Origin: Parascedosporium putredinis
Taxonomy: Eukaryota > Ascomycota > Sordariomycetes > Microascales > Microascaceae
Direction of reading: 5' to 3'
DNA length: 64,000 nucleotides
Assembly: GCA_949357655.1 (NCBI GenBank)
Contig: CASHTG010000001.1
Coordinates: forward strand, 2,232,001 to 2,296,000
Positions 49,401 through 61,176 of this stretch are shown in pieces. Positions within the stretch are counted from its first letter, which is position 1. Each line of letters begins with the position of its first letter. Below the pieces are notes generated by a model. It was not told the DNA's origin. It was given only the letters and a program-made list of their open reading frames with translations, and made no database searches. The position numbers and the translations under genes are program-made.

Positions 49401-50203
49401 CAGTAATAGACTGTGCCTGTGCATGTCGTAGCTTGGGCGCTACGGCGGCCTCTCCGTCTCTGTCCACTGGTGGTGGTGAAAGGGAAAAGTACCGCAAAGG
49501 TGCAAAGCGGAAGGGGCGGTGGCCTAGCCTACGGATCCCTCTCGCACTGTACATGGTCCATATACTTGGGCCGCACCAAGTTCGCAGGAGCGAGGGGGTT
49601 TAATATGTAAATTAATTATCCCTTTCTCTCCCCATTCAATAGCCGGTCATTGAGCTTGCCGTGTCCCCTCCACCACCGGGCCCCGTCTCCCGTTTCTCTC
49701 TCTCTCCTCGCCTGTTCTTTGGTCGCCACTGGGCGAAGACGCTCGCTCTCACTCTCGCTCCGTCGACCCTCGACTTCGACAAAGTCGACTGTGGTCTTTG
49801 TGTCGGCTATCCCCGCCGCCGCTGCCATTCGTTTTCCCTCGACCGTGCCATGTCCTTGTTCCCCTCGTAGAGGGCAGACGCCGACTCGATACTTCCCCCA
49901 TCCCCAGCTTGTCCGTCCCTGGCTGCAAAATCCCACGCGACGAATGCGGTCCACGCCTCCAAGGCGATCGAGAAAAGAATCAACCAACTCTGCGCCATAC
50001 GACTGCGACATGACCGCGACGCGCTCAGCAAGCTAACAAAGAGTATTTACCAACAATCGAAACTTTTTTCTTCTTCTCCGATCTCGTGTACACACTCATG
50101 TCCTTCTCGCGATTTTGGTGGTGACCCGACGCACCGCCCCGTATCCGCTCCTGGCGGCGAACGCCTCTGACCCGGCTTCGACGCTCTGCGAAAATCAAAA
50201 GAA
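40465..50203. other. 9.7 kb gene-free spacer between two cell-surface genes
   Basis: I find no supported gene on either strand across this stretch. Open frames are short and low-complexity. The least unconvincing is 45299-45766 on the minus strand, which has no recognisable domain. T runs of 14-16 bases lie near 44971 and 47568, and a TACATGTA palindrome at 47283-47290. The segment 49600-50203 is CT-rich and is probably the leader of the downstream gene. The flanking genes diverge, so the spacer is upstream of both. Confidence 0.5.
48419..48447. repeat. Short TTGCTTCG tandem repeat
   Basis: About three head-to-tail copies of the octamer TTGCTTCG in spacer DNA; no function seen. Confidence 0.8.
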
Positions 50204-53056
50204 ATGCGTTCATTTTACCTTGCAGCGTTGGCCCTCGTTGGCTTGAGGACTGTTCATGCTGGCGCAGAACCTAGATCGTTAATTGGAGAAGGATGGTGGG
50301 TAGTATCCGTGATATCATGGCAGCTGCGCTGGCTGTCTCGTCCCTGTTGTTTCTTTGCATGATAGCGTACTAAAAGGCGTCTTGTCTTCGTATAGGACTG
50401 GCAGGAATGGCATCGATGGCAACTGGTCCACCACCGAGTTGTGGGTGGGCAACGTCGACGTGTCGGAGGCTACGATGAATCTCATCATTAGCACCACCCT
50501 GTCCGAGACCTGGGTCGTAGGTTCCGGTGGCTGCGTTGACCGTATGTTGCAAACTCTCCCCCTCCCCTCTCATCCGGCGTCTTCCTTCTCGGTATTCAGT
50601 CCTACTAACACCCTTCAGGCGAACAACTCTGTCCTAAGTATCGCGGGGGCACCCTTGATATATGGTCATCGAGTACGTGGTACTCCCTTGGCGACTGGCA
50701 GCTCAGCTTCCCGTATCAAGATGTTGAGGCCAATGGAAATTATGGTCTCGATACCCTTGTTATCAGAGATTCGCAAACCAAGACCCTCGTGGCTCTAGAC
50801 CGGGCTCTTATTGCCGCTTTCAACACGACCGAGTTCTACAATGGTTTCTTTGGTCTCGGAATCGTGTCCGGCGAATTCGGCCGTCAGGTCTCGGATGCTC
50901 CCTTCAGCCAGATGGTGGCTAGGTATGGCTGGTTTCCCAGTTATACGTATGGTTATACCGCCGGCGCTTATTATAGTATGTAACACTGCTGCCGTATTGC
51001 TCATCAAGTCGCCGCTAACGTTTTTTCTTCTTCCCAACTAAAGAGGGTTCCGGGACCCCTTCTTCTCTGGTTCTTGGGGGATATGACGAGAAGAGATTCG
51101 TGGCCCACGGTAACGAGTTCACTCTGACCCGAGACACCATCCTCCCTCAGGCTCTAGTCCGCGGGATCGAGGTCTCCGTTCCTGATGACAAGAGCAAGCC
51201 TGAGCATTGGGACTCGAATTCGTTTGTTTTGTCCAACATGTCAACATCGTTCGAGGCCATCATTGACAGCTCAACCCCCTTTCTTTCGCTTCCTCAGGAA
51301 GTGTGCGACAACTTCGTTGGGGCACTTAACCTAACTTTCAACCCCAAGCTTGACGCGTACGAACTCACCAACGACCAGTTCGCCCAGCTCAAATCCGACG
51401 ATTCCTTCACTTTTACCTTTAGTCTGTCGAGCTACGACAATAACGATGACTTTGGGCACCCTCTTGATGTGGCCGGTGTTGTCAACATCACCCTTTCTGC
51501 CCACGCATTCGCTCACACTCTTGGATATCCTTGGAACAACATGGCCATCGAATACCAGGACCAGCGTATCCCATATTTCCCTATCAGGGTTGCCCCTGAC
51601 AATACTTTCATACTGGGAAGGACTTTCCTTCAAGAGGCCTACCTTTTGACCAAATACGACACGACAGTCTTCTCCATCCACCAGGCCCTCTACCCAGAGA
51701 GCCGCCTTGAGGCGGAGATCGTAACTGTAGAGCAACCACCCAACAGCCCCTATCCACCGCCCTCGAGTAGCGGTGAAAAGCACGGCCTAAAGAAGAACCA
51801 GATGATTGGAATCGTGGCCGGCGTGGTTGTTGCCACTCTTATTGCCCTCTTTGTCTTCTGCTTCTGCTGCAGGCGCAGGAGAAAGAGAACTCGCGTGCCA
51901 GTGGCGTACACGGAAGAAGACGCCAAGGACAATGCGTCATCCATCATGACCGAGACACCCAAGACGCCTGTCGGTCGCATATTCTCTAAAATCATTCGCC
52001 GAAAGCGATCGCGAAAGGCCGAGTCCATTGCGGCTTCCGGGACGGAGACGAATCCGGCAGAGGTCGGCGCAGATGCGACGCACGAGCTTTACGAGCTACC
52101 TGCTCCTTTAGATCCCGTGGAACTCGATGCCGATACCCAGTCCATCGTCAGCGAGACTGATCTCGGGACTGAGGGCACTGAAAATCTCAGTGCGTACGAG
52201 CTCGCCAGGCGAAAGATGGAACGCCGCCTCCAAGGCCCCGTTCCGGCGTATAGCCCCCTGCCGATGATGCTGTCATCTCAGGCGGCGAGGCTTCGACTGG
52301 TGACAAGACGGCGCAGGATATCAGCCCCGTGGAGACGTATCGACCCTCTGATCGCATCTCTCCCGCTTCGTCTCCAACTTACGCAAATACGGACTCTTTA
52401 CCTCAATCACTCCCTTCTCCTATGAGCCCCCGCAGCGACTGGAATATCCGCAATGGCGACATGCCGTCACCCATCACCGTCGCTCCTTCCCTCCCCTCTC
52501 CAACCTATGCTGGCGGCACTGGCCGGTCTGGCACTGTTTCGTCACGCAGCCACACCTACGACCCATCTTCTTTAAGTCGGTCTAGCTCGGCCAACAACAT
52601 CTCCCCGACGTCTCCATCCTCCACCGGGCCTGGAGCGAGCAGCAGGGTGCAAAGGACCCCGATCGACCCGAGCAAAATCGTCTGCTTGGGGCCTTTGCCA
52701 GAGAATGTGCAGCTCCCCTGCCAAGTCCCACGAGGTCCACGATGCCTCGCACCACCGGCATGGAGCCGCCCAGTCCCGGCCTCGCGGTGATGTCGAATCA
52801 GGAGGCACGGGTCTCGACTGACACACTTGGGAGCAACTTTACGGACGTTGAAGAGCAGTTGGCCCGGGACGCCCCGAACAGGGGTGGCTCAAACGCGCCG
52901 GCAAATCCGTCCATCAGTCCTATAAACACTACCAACCAAAGTGAGGGCCCTGCCCCCACAACCTCGAGTGCACGGAGCCTCGAGAGGATAGACGCAGGCG
53001 TCGAGCTGGTCCACGTCCCGCAGCTGGCTGAAAGGCGGTATAGTTGGGAGGAATAA
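50204..53056 (+). CDS. Membrane-anchored pepsin-fold protein lacking the first catalytic Asp
   Basis: Resembles fungal A1-type aspartic proteases anchored at the plasma membrane. Exons are 50204-50295, 50396-50541, 50619-50975 and 51044-53056, all in phase; the product is about 869 residues. A signal peptide (MRSFYLAALALVGLRTVHAG) leads into the N-lobe. Where pepsins have the hydrophobic-Asp-Thr-Gly-Ser motif, this protein reads LIISTTLSETW, so the first catalytic Asp is Ser63. The C-lobe keeps an Asp in AIIDSSTPFLSLP (about residue 273). YNGFFGLGIV, SLVLGGYDEKRFV and FILGRTFLQEAYLL are typical fold motifs. A transmembrane helix at about residues 452-474 (MIGIVAGVVVATLIALFVFC) is followed by basic residues and a disordered cytoplasmic tail of about 390 residues rich in Ser/Pro. 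Breaks near 52255 and at the four-C run 52714-52717 affect only the tail. A sensor or binding role is inference. Confidence 0.83.
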
Positions 53057-53934
53057 TCGTGCGTGATAAGCGCGCCATCATCTTATCTTCACTCGCATAT
53101 ATGCCATGTTCACTACTTTCTCTCTCTACCCATTTCCTATTTACTTTTGGATTTTTTTATCGGCGACACGACACTCCCTATTTTTGATCGGATATCATAC
53201 AATGGCGACGGAGTCAACGGAGTTTTTGGGGCCAACACAGAAGTCTCATCACATTCCCTTTCTTTTTTTTTTTTGTGTTTCCCTCCTTTTGGGTGCAGCT
53301 TTAGGGTTTCTAGCAAGGCATCCAGTCCATGTTTTCAAGAGATGAACAGCTAGGCTAGCAAGGGCCTCCTTGGTAATCGTTGGATATGGAAAGGGGGTTG
53401 GTCCGCAGTTAACGATGCATTCTCCCTCTTGTTGAGACGTTTAGCGGGATCTACGGAAATGTATCAACGCCGTCTCGCATGGCAAGCCGGCGTTTTGTCT
53501 TTCATCGTTTTATCCTTCTCCTTTCACTTTCCTATTCATCTAGTTGAACGCAGGTGGCGGAGTTCGCCCATACTGCGAAGGGTTGTGTTGCAAACACTGG
53601 TTTGGTGTTTCTATCGGATGGCCAAGAGCGAATCACTTGAAGAGAGCGATGGATTCATCGACTAGTATATTTGGTGACAGACTAGATAGTCCTACCTACC
53701 TTTCATCTGCGCTCTAAGGCCGGAACCTCTTGTATATCGAGAGAGAGAAAAAAGGAAGAAGAAGAAAAAGAAACCATGTCTAAACAAAACCCCCATTTCT
53801 GATTTTCACGTGCAAGCTTTCCGCTGTGTCAAATACGGTAAGTAACGCTAGTGTCATAATTTTATCTCGTACGAAAGTTTTTTTCTACTTCTGGCCGTCT
53901 CGCAGCAGGTTGTGCCCTGACCCCGGCAGCGCGT
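53057..53934. other. Convergent 3' spacer
   Basis: Separates the 3' ends of the pepsin-fold gene (+) and tah18 (-). No gene recognised. Confidence 0.5.
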
Positions 53935-56231
53935 TTACCAGATTTCCTGGACCCAGTTGATGCCCTCAAACACCTTGTCCCGCTCCGAGGGTTCGTGCAC
54001 GCCCATCACAGACTCTATAGCGGCGAGGACGGCAGTTTTCACGGCCTCGGCCATCTTGTGCGAACCGCCGCAGACGAGGAAGATGGCGCCGCGGTGAATC
54101 ATGTCGGCGATGATGGCGGGCTCACTACCAATGACATCTTGTACGTAGCGGCGCTGCGATGGGCCCGGAGGGGCATTGGTGGGCTGATTCTGGTCGGCCG
54201 ATGGCGGCGAGGGTCGGGACTCGGCAAAGTGGACGGTGAGGAAGTGAGAGAGGGCAGACCAGTCTTGTGAGAAGTGGAAGTCTGAGGATTGGTTACGAAA
54301 CCCGAAGAAGAGGTGTGTTGGGGGTAATGGGAATGGTATCTGGGCTCTCGGCGCCGTGATCCAACCGCTTCTCCTTCTGCGTGTAGAGGCTGGCACGGTG
54401 GAGTAGGAGAGAGCGGATAGGAGCGATGCCAGTGCCGGTGGCTATGCCCACCACTGGTTTCGTGTCCAGGTTCGGCCCGACGATCTGGGTAAGAGACCTT
54501 TGTGAAGTACGGGTATAGAAGCGCCAGGAGCGAGGCCGTCGAGGTAGCGGGAGCAGAGGCCTCGGCGCTCCTTGCGCAGGATGGTCTTGTACCGCACAAG
54601 GGCGACGACGAGCTCGACTCTCTGGAGCGTAGGGTCTGTGGGGTGGCGGAGAGCGTCCCCGCCGTTGGCGATGCTGAACTCGCGGCCGCGGATCATGGGG
54701 AAGGTGTCGAGGGCGCGTTCGGGGGCACCTTGACGGAGGAGAACTCGTGGAGGACCTCGAGAATGGTGCGGCGGGGGCGGGTGGTGTAGTCGTAGTACTC
54801 GTCGAGGAACTGGGGGCCGGTGAACTCGAGGAGGCGCTCCTTTGATCGGGATCGGAGGCAAAGTAGGCAATCTTGTGGAGGAAGCTGCGGCGGGGCACGG
54901 CGGTGATGTCGAGGTTGTGGACGAGGAGGTCCCGCAGGGTAAAGGTGTCGTCGACGTGGAGCGCCGGGGGCCTGGTACAGGCGGGCCAGTCGATCGGGGC
55001 ATCGGCCACCTGCTCCCAGCCCATGAACTGGATCAAGGCTTGCGCCTCTTCGAGGTGGTTGCTCGGGAACACGGTGATGGTGTCTCCGGGGTTGAGCTCC
55101 AGGCTCGAGCCGTCTTGCTCCGTGGGTAGGTCGAGCGTCAGGAGGCGGACGTCCTGGAAGTGGTCGGGCGCCGTGATTCGCCCATTCGAGGCGACGGAGG
55201 CCACTCTGCTCCCCAGCACTGGTAGGCTACGCGGGTAGTTGGCGGGTTCCGAGACCGCGGTGGTGGTGGGCGACTCTACCGCGCAGAACTGTAGTGGGAA
55301 GCGGGAGGGCAGCGGGACGTCTTCCGGGATCGGCTGTACATCCCCGGGTAGGGGTAGGTTGATGCTAGCCATTGCTGGAACTGGACTGCCCACCGCAGGT
55401 AAAGGCCGTCGGTCCTTGGTTGGCGGAAGCAGCCATGTATGTCAGTTTGGCAAAGGAGCAAAGAACAAAGCACGGCGCGCAGAGAGGGTCAGCTTACCCG
55501 TCAGGATGGCGCTCGTCGGCCTCTCCGCTTGGGAAGACTTCCAGGGCGCCGAGCTGGTCAAGGCGTCGAACAAGCTTGCGGGCCGCCCAGTTGAATCTGG
55601 AGAGAGGATTAGCGACTGGGGCCAACGCGGGTGCCATGCGTCTCCGGTGCGTCAACAAGCGAGATTAGCGTACTTGGGGTAGGAGCTGTCACCGAGCCCA
55701 AAGGTGGTAAATTGGAGGCTCGCAAGGCTTCCCGGGGCAAGCTTCCGGCGCAAGAGCTTCTTCCAAAGGAGGGTAGCGTTTCGGGGAAATCACCCTGGCC
55801 GGTGGTACCGACGACAAACACAACAAGCGAGTACTGAAGCAGCGTGCTCTTTTTGGCGAATGAGAAGGGTTGGACAAGGAGGTTAGCCGGTCGACAAACA
55901 TTTTACCCAAAAAAGCGATATAATCTTCCTGAGAACTTCTGTCGGGGCTGAAACCAAAGAAGAGCGCGCTGGGAGGCCGGGAGGGGGCAGGGAACATGAT
56001 AGAAAAGGAGCGGGATTTAACAAAGAGCACAAGGGACGCCAAACTCACAAGTTGCACGCTGTCCATCTCACAGACTCTGGACTGGAAATGTAAGCGTTGG
56101 GCGCACCGGTCGAGATCCTCGGCGAATTCCTGGCTGTTTCCGGTTTCGGAGCCGAAGAGGACCAGGATGGACCGGCTCACGGACACATCCCGGGACCCTG
56201 TTGTACCATCGGCCGGGCTCCGGCGGCTCAT
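53935..56231 (-). CDS. tah18: Tah18/NDOR1, NADPH-dependent diflavin oxidoreductase
   Basis: Transfers electrons from NADPH through FAD and FMN to Dre2 in cytosolic Fe-S protein assembly. Exons are 56231-56049, 55848-55674, 55596-55498 and 55414-53935. The flavodoxin-like FMN domain has SILVLFGSETGNSQEFAEDL, VVFVVGTTGQGDFP and TTFGLGDSSYPKFNWAARKL. A linker (FQQWLASTYPYPG) leads to the FAD domain with LNPGDTITVFPSNHL and the FAD-binding RGREFSIANGGD. The NADPH region includes KPVVGIATGTGIAPIRSLL and FGFRNQSSDF. The C-terminus HRGAIFLVCGGSHKMAEAV ends in NWVQEIW, whose terminal Trp fits flavoprotein reductases. One-base losses are seen at 55783-55786, 55342-55345 and in 54290-54860. The ATG at 56231 puts the flavodoxin motif near residue 22; in-frame ATGs lie upstream. 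Confidence 0.92.
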
Positions 56232-59200
56232 GGTGCCAGATGCGTCGAGAGCGGCGCCGATAATTGCAAGGCGGGCGTCAGGCGGGGCGAAAGGAGCGAA
56301 TTGTCTCTTCAGCGAACGTTGGGATGGGGAGGGCGGGAGGGGGAGGCAGGCTCTGCAATAGAGGGAGGGCGGCGCGGTTTCGGACGGGCGAAGATTTGTT
56401 AGCTCGGATATCACCCCGGACATCGCAGAGACTAGAGTCATCGACGGCTGGTCCCGGGGTGACTGATCAATCCATCGACTACGTGTAATCAGCACAGCAT
56501 AGCAATTGCTGGGCAAAACTCTCGAAGAGAGGCGCTGGAGCTAGACCGATAGTTTTGGCGCGTGGGCCGTCAAGGAATCACTCAATACGATAAATCAGGT
56601 CTGGCTTGCGCTTCTGTTTTTGAGGACATGCCCTTCGCGCATTCAATTTGAGGAGATTAACTCAACATATTTAGCTATCAAGGGCACCTTCTTGGTTGCT
56701 TGGGTGTCCTCTGAAGAGTCGGCTGCCTGCGAGGAAAGATACGCTGATAATGCCTAGTTTTCCGCTGATGCAATTATAAACGATATCGGAGAACACTCGA
56801 GATTTTTTTCTCTCCTTTTCTTAATAATTTCGGCTCACGCTCTTATCCTTGTTCTGATCATCTCCTCCGAATATTTGGTCTTCTGTTAAGATAGTTTGAA
56901 GACCACTTTCAAAAAGAGTCGTGTGCGTGCTTAGCACTGGGGCGTCTGACCGATACATGGACGGATTAGAAAGAACCGCCCAAGCTAAAGTGCCCTTGAG
57001 CTCTAGAAGCTTCTGGTCTGCGCATATGCGTGTATTAGTGAGCTGACGACTTGCGCCCCACTGCCAAGCAACGGCAAGAGCCCAAGCTCCCCGAGAAAGA
57101 GGCCAGCGAGGCTTGGGAGCTGGGATCGGGATCGGGATTGCTGTTGGCTCTGAGCGACGCGTCGCTCAAGCGCTCACAGCGCTCACAGGAGAGAAAAAAA
57201 TCTATTGGGTCAGGATCGATGGAGAAGGAGGCTTCAAGGGCGGGTGATGATCCAACTGTGTTCGTTCTGCACGGGGATATGAAACCCCTAGACCAGCGTG
57301 CTTTCACTATTTTTGCCCGTCTGTCGGTGAGCCACGCACGCGACTAAATTCCACTGTTTCTTTGGCTCTTCAATGTTCTGCAAATTATCAACTGATCCCC
57401 AATATCCTCTGGCCAAGAACATGGAAATGCTCCGAGATTGGACAAGAAGCTGGTCCTACGCTCTCTCTGGATAACGTGTGCCCGAACAAAAAAGAAGACA
57501 ACCAAAAACAAAAACAAGAACAGTGTGTTCTTCGCGGAATTTACTGGCTTCGGCTTCAAGTGAGAGGAGCCGAAGCAGCAAAGATTTCGCATCCCTCCTC
57601 CACCGAGCGAGGTGGAGCAAGATTTGCCTTGCACGGAGATTAGCTCTGATGGGGCAAAATTACATGAGCCTGCCCTTTACAGGGATCCCCTGCAAGATGC
57701 ACCCGAAAGGCAGCACAAGGCGGGCAGGCGGGCTCTCTTCATATTATTCAAGTTGTCTTCCCTTCCTTTCCATTTTTCTCATGCCCCCATGTCACCCTCC
57801 TTGAAGAGCTTGCAAAAGGCCACTCGTGCGAACTGGCTGGGCGAGCTTGTTGTGCCTTGCTGTGGGTGAGATTCACCATTGAGCTTGTTGTGGGGAGAAT
57901 GGCGCCAATGTTTCAATGGAGAAAGCACGCACTTCGAGTCCTCCAAGCTCCACCGGGCCAGGCAAAGCAGGCTAGAGTTTTCATGCGCCTGATGGCAAGA
58001 ACACACTCCCTGACATCTTTCAATATCTTATCAGCTCGTATGACCTTCCATCTACGCCTTTCTCGCCTTGTCCAGCCCAACGTATTTTTGGTTCCTGTCT
58101 TTACCAACCGGATTCGCTCACTACGACCGGCTCCTTAAGACCTGGTCGGGTCGCTCCAGCTCATGTTATGAGTACCTCAAAGCCCTCACTCTTGTTAGAC
58201 TCGAAAGTGCGACCGCTCACGCATGCATGATGCCTCACAGCTGTTAGCTAGCCGCATATGAGGCTGGCTTTGCTCACACCTCTCCTAGGAAGTGATATGG
58301 GCTGGGTTGCTTGCTTTTCCAAAAGATATCTCCGCGAGGTGGGTGGCAAATTTTGGCCTCTTGGGGAAGGAAGATGTGATTACGTTGACGGGTTGGGCGG
58401 AGGTAATAGTCCCAAAGAAAAAAAGATTCATAGCATTGAACCTTCCACCATCTCGCCGCTGTCGGTACCTGTAGAGGGTGTTTGGGAACCTGGTTTGACC
58501 AGACCTAGTCAAGTAGCATCAGGCACAATCCATCAAATGGAAAGAACGGCTGGCTGAGGCGAACCAACCTCGGCGGCGAGGTCGGGCTCAAGATGATAGC
58601 ATCGTCTCGCGAAGTTGAGAATGAAGAAGCCTCGACCTGGACTAATACTAGAGTCGAAGTTGCGAACGTTGATGCATCTACTGGGAAGGCACGAGTGAAT
58701 ACTTCCGAGTGGGTTATTCCTCTTTCAAGGAGCAAGAGGAGCAAGCCGGCGAAGGTACCACCCAGCGTCGGGAGCCAGTAACGGGTCAGCAGAGAAGGAG
58801 CCGGGCGTAAATGGTACTTTTCTGGAAGCCCGGGCACCGATGAAAAAGCAACGTTTTCGGGACAACTGCCTCCAGTTCGAGTTGATGATAGGCTTGTCAC
58901 GGCTGGATGGATACGAGAGGGGTGGTTCTTGCGCAATCGATTTCATTTCAGGCACAGTGGGATTCAATCAATGGGTTCAAATTGGTACCGTCCTGCTTAC
59001 CGGCTCAGGTTTGCAACCTTTGCCCCCATGCTCCATGCTCCCTGTTCCATGCTCGCCCCTGGACACCCTGGCTCTTTGAATTGGTTGCACAGGGCCCCTG
59101 CAACTGCCAGTGCTGCTTTCCAAGCACAACTGCACAGCTTTCCACCCCCTGTCCCGTGCTTTCCAGGCCACCAGCGGCAAGACCAGTCACCAGTCGCCAC

Positions 59201-59537
59201 GGAGAAGGAGCACGGAGCGGGTGGGAAAAAACATTTACGACCAAAAATTTTGGACCTCCTATTCCTCTCCTTTCCTCTTCCTTCCTCCATCACAAACTTC
59301 TCAACTACTTGTGTCATCGCGTATCTCGCAGTCAAGCCATCACCTCCTCCCTCCCCAAGTTTTCTAGGGCACCAAGCGACCCTGTAATTCCCCACATTGT
59401 TCCAGAGTTTTAATTCTTCGGACTCCTCAAGTTGCTCTCTTTCCGAACAGAATCTTTGCAAGATTTCTTAGTTTGGACGTCATCAGATTTATCCCGACCG
59501 GACCCTTCCATCACAGCCAACCTCAACACCATCAAAA
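56232..59537. other. 3.3 kb divergent spacer
   Basis: Promoters of tah18 and the RRM gene lie at the two ends. The part from about 56600 to 56920 is AT-rich. Open frames such as 58505-58936 on the minus strand lack domains. No gene recognised. Confidence 0.5.
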
Positions 59538-61176
59538 ATGTCTGCTACCAACGTGGAGAAGGCCCCTGAGGCCGCCGCCGTCAATGACGTTACCAACGCT
59601 CTGGCCAATACTAGCATTTCCAAGGCCGACGACAAGACCGATGCCGTGCTCGCCAGCGCGGCCGAGGGCCGCCGTCTCTACATCGGCAACCTGGCCTACG
59701 CGACCAAGGAGGGGAGTTGAAAGAATTCTTCAAGGGTTACCTTGTGTGAGTAGACTGTTATTTTTCACACCCCTTTCCCTCTCGCGCTGCCGTGTGCTGC
59801 CTGTCATCCTGGCCCCAAAAACAAACGTGGCTGCGAGTGCTTCAAGAGCCATCGCTATTGTTGCGCACGCGCTTGCTTTGTCGAGATGGATCGATCGCGT
59901 GGCGATGCATCTTCGATGTCTTGTGGAGTCATCTCGCGGGATGCACGATACTTGCTAGCTACTCTGCTGGCTGGATGAAGCATGTCTAGCAGGCCGTTTG
60001 CGCGTGTATCGGGCGGCTGGATGTTCATAGGCTTGGAAGAGCCTTGCTTCGCTTGCCAGTGACCTCGTGTCAGCCCTCACTACCTAGGCCAGCCTATCAC
60101 ATCAACATATCACTTTTTGTGCGCTGAAGCTGACCAAAATCGTCTCTTTTCTTGTTTAGGAGTCGGTTTCCATTCCCAAGAACCCCCGTACTGACAAGCC
60201 TGTTGGCTACGCCTTCGTTGATCTCTCAACCCCCAGCGAGGCCGAGCGCGCCATCAGCGAGCTGAGTGGCAAGGAGATCTTGGAGCGCAAGGTCTCTGTC
60301 CAGCTCGCCCGCAAGCCGGAGTCGAACGCCGATAAGAACGAGGCTGGTGAGGGATCCGGAGGGGAGGGCTCTCGCCGCCGCCCCTCCGGCCGCGGTCGTG
60401 GCCGCGGACGTGGACGTGGAGGCCGTGCTGGTCGTGGCGGTCGTGCTGTAAGTCGAAGAAAGAGACAATCTTGTGCTGTTTTGATGGTGGCACAGACTAA
60501 TTTTGCGTTTAATCGTAGGAGGGTGCCGAGGGTGCTGTCGCCACCGGCTCTGCCGATGCCAGCGCTGCCCCTGTTGAGGCTCAGCCTCTGGCCGACATCA
60601 CTAACCAGGAGAGCGCCGATCCTGATGCCAAGAACCAGAACCGTCCTCAGAGGGAGCGCCGGGAGCGTGGACCCCCTGCGGACGGTGTTGCTTCGAAGAC
60701 CAAGGTCATGGTTGCGAACCTTCCTTACGAGCTCACCGAGGAGAAGGTTAGTATCCCGTTGCCCCCTACTTTCACCGATTCCCTTTTCTCGTTGAGCATG
60801 GTGAAGAAGATGGAGCATGCAGGCTAACGCATCTTGTCTTTTATAGTTGAAAGAGCTATTTGCTCCTTATGAGCCTCTTTCTGCCAAGATTGCTCTCCGG
60901 CCCATTCCCCGGTTCATGATCAAGAAGCTTCAGGCTCGCGGTGAGCAGCGCAAGGGCCGTGGCTTCGGCTTTGTTACTCTTGCGTCTGAGGAGTTGCAGC
61001 AGCAGGCTGTTACTGAGATGAACGGAAAGGAGATTGAGGGTCGCGAGATCGCCGTCAAGGTGGCCATCGACAGCCCCGACAAGACGGACGAGGCCCTTGC
61101 CAAGGCTGCCGAAGGTGAGGCTGCCACCAACGGTGGAGCTGAGGAGGCGGCTGTCGAGGCCACCCCCAGCGCCTAG
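59538..61176 (+). CDS. RNA-binding protein with two RRMs and an RGG box
   Basis: Probable RNP protein acting on mRNA; exact target unknown. Exons are 59538-59743, 60160-60447, 60519-60746 and 60847-61176. RRM1 has RNP2 LYIGNL and RNP1 VGYAFVDLS, split by an unusually long intron of about 416 nt. The end of RRM1 (ERKVSVQLARKPES) is followed by an Arg/Gly-rich box (GRGRGRGRGGRAGRGGRA). A Gln/Arg-rich linker (NQNRPQRERRERG) leads to RRM2 with RNP2 VMVANL and RNP1 GRGFGFVTL, and an Ala/Glu-rich tail ends at TAG 61174-61176. A four-G run at 59711-59714 is one base short; the repair joins AYATKEG to ELKEFFKGYL. The first donor is then GTGTGA, less typical than the GTAAGT and GTTAGT of the other introns, so that border is less certain. 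Confidence 0.88.
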
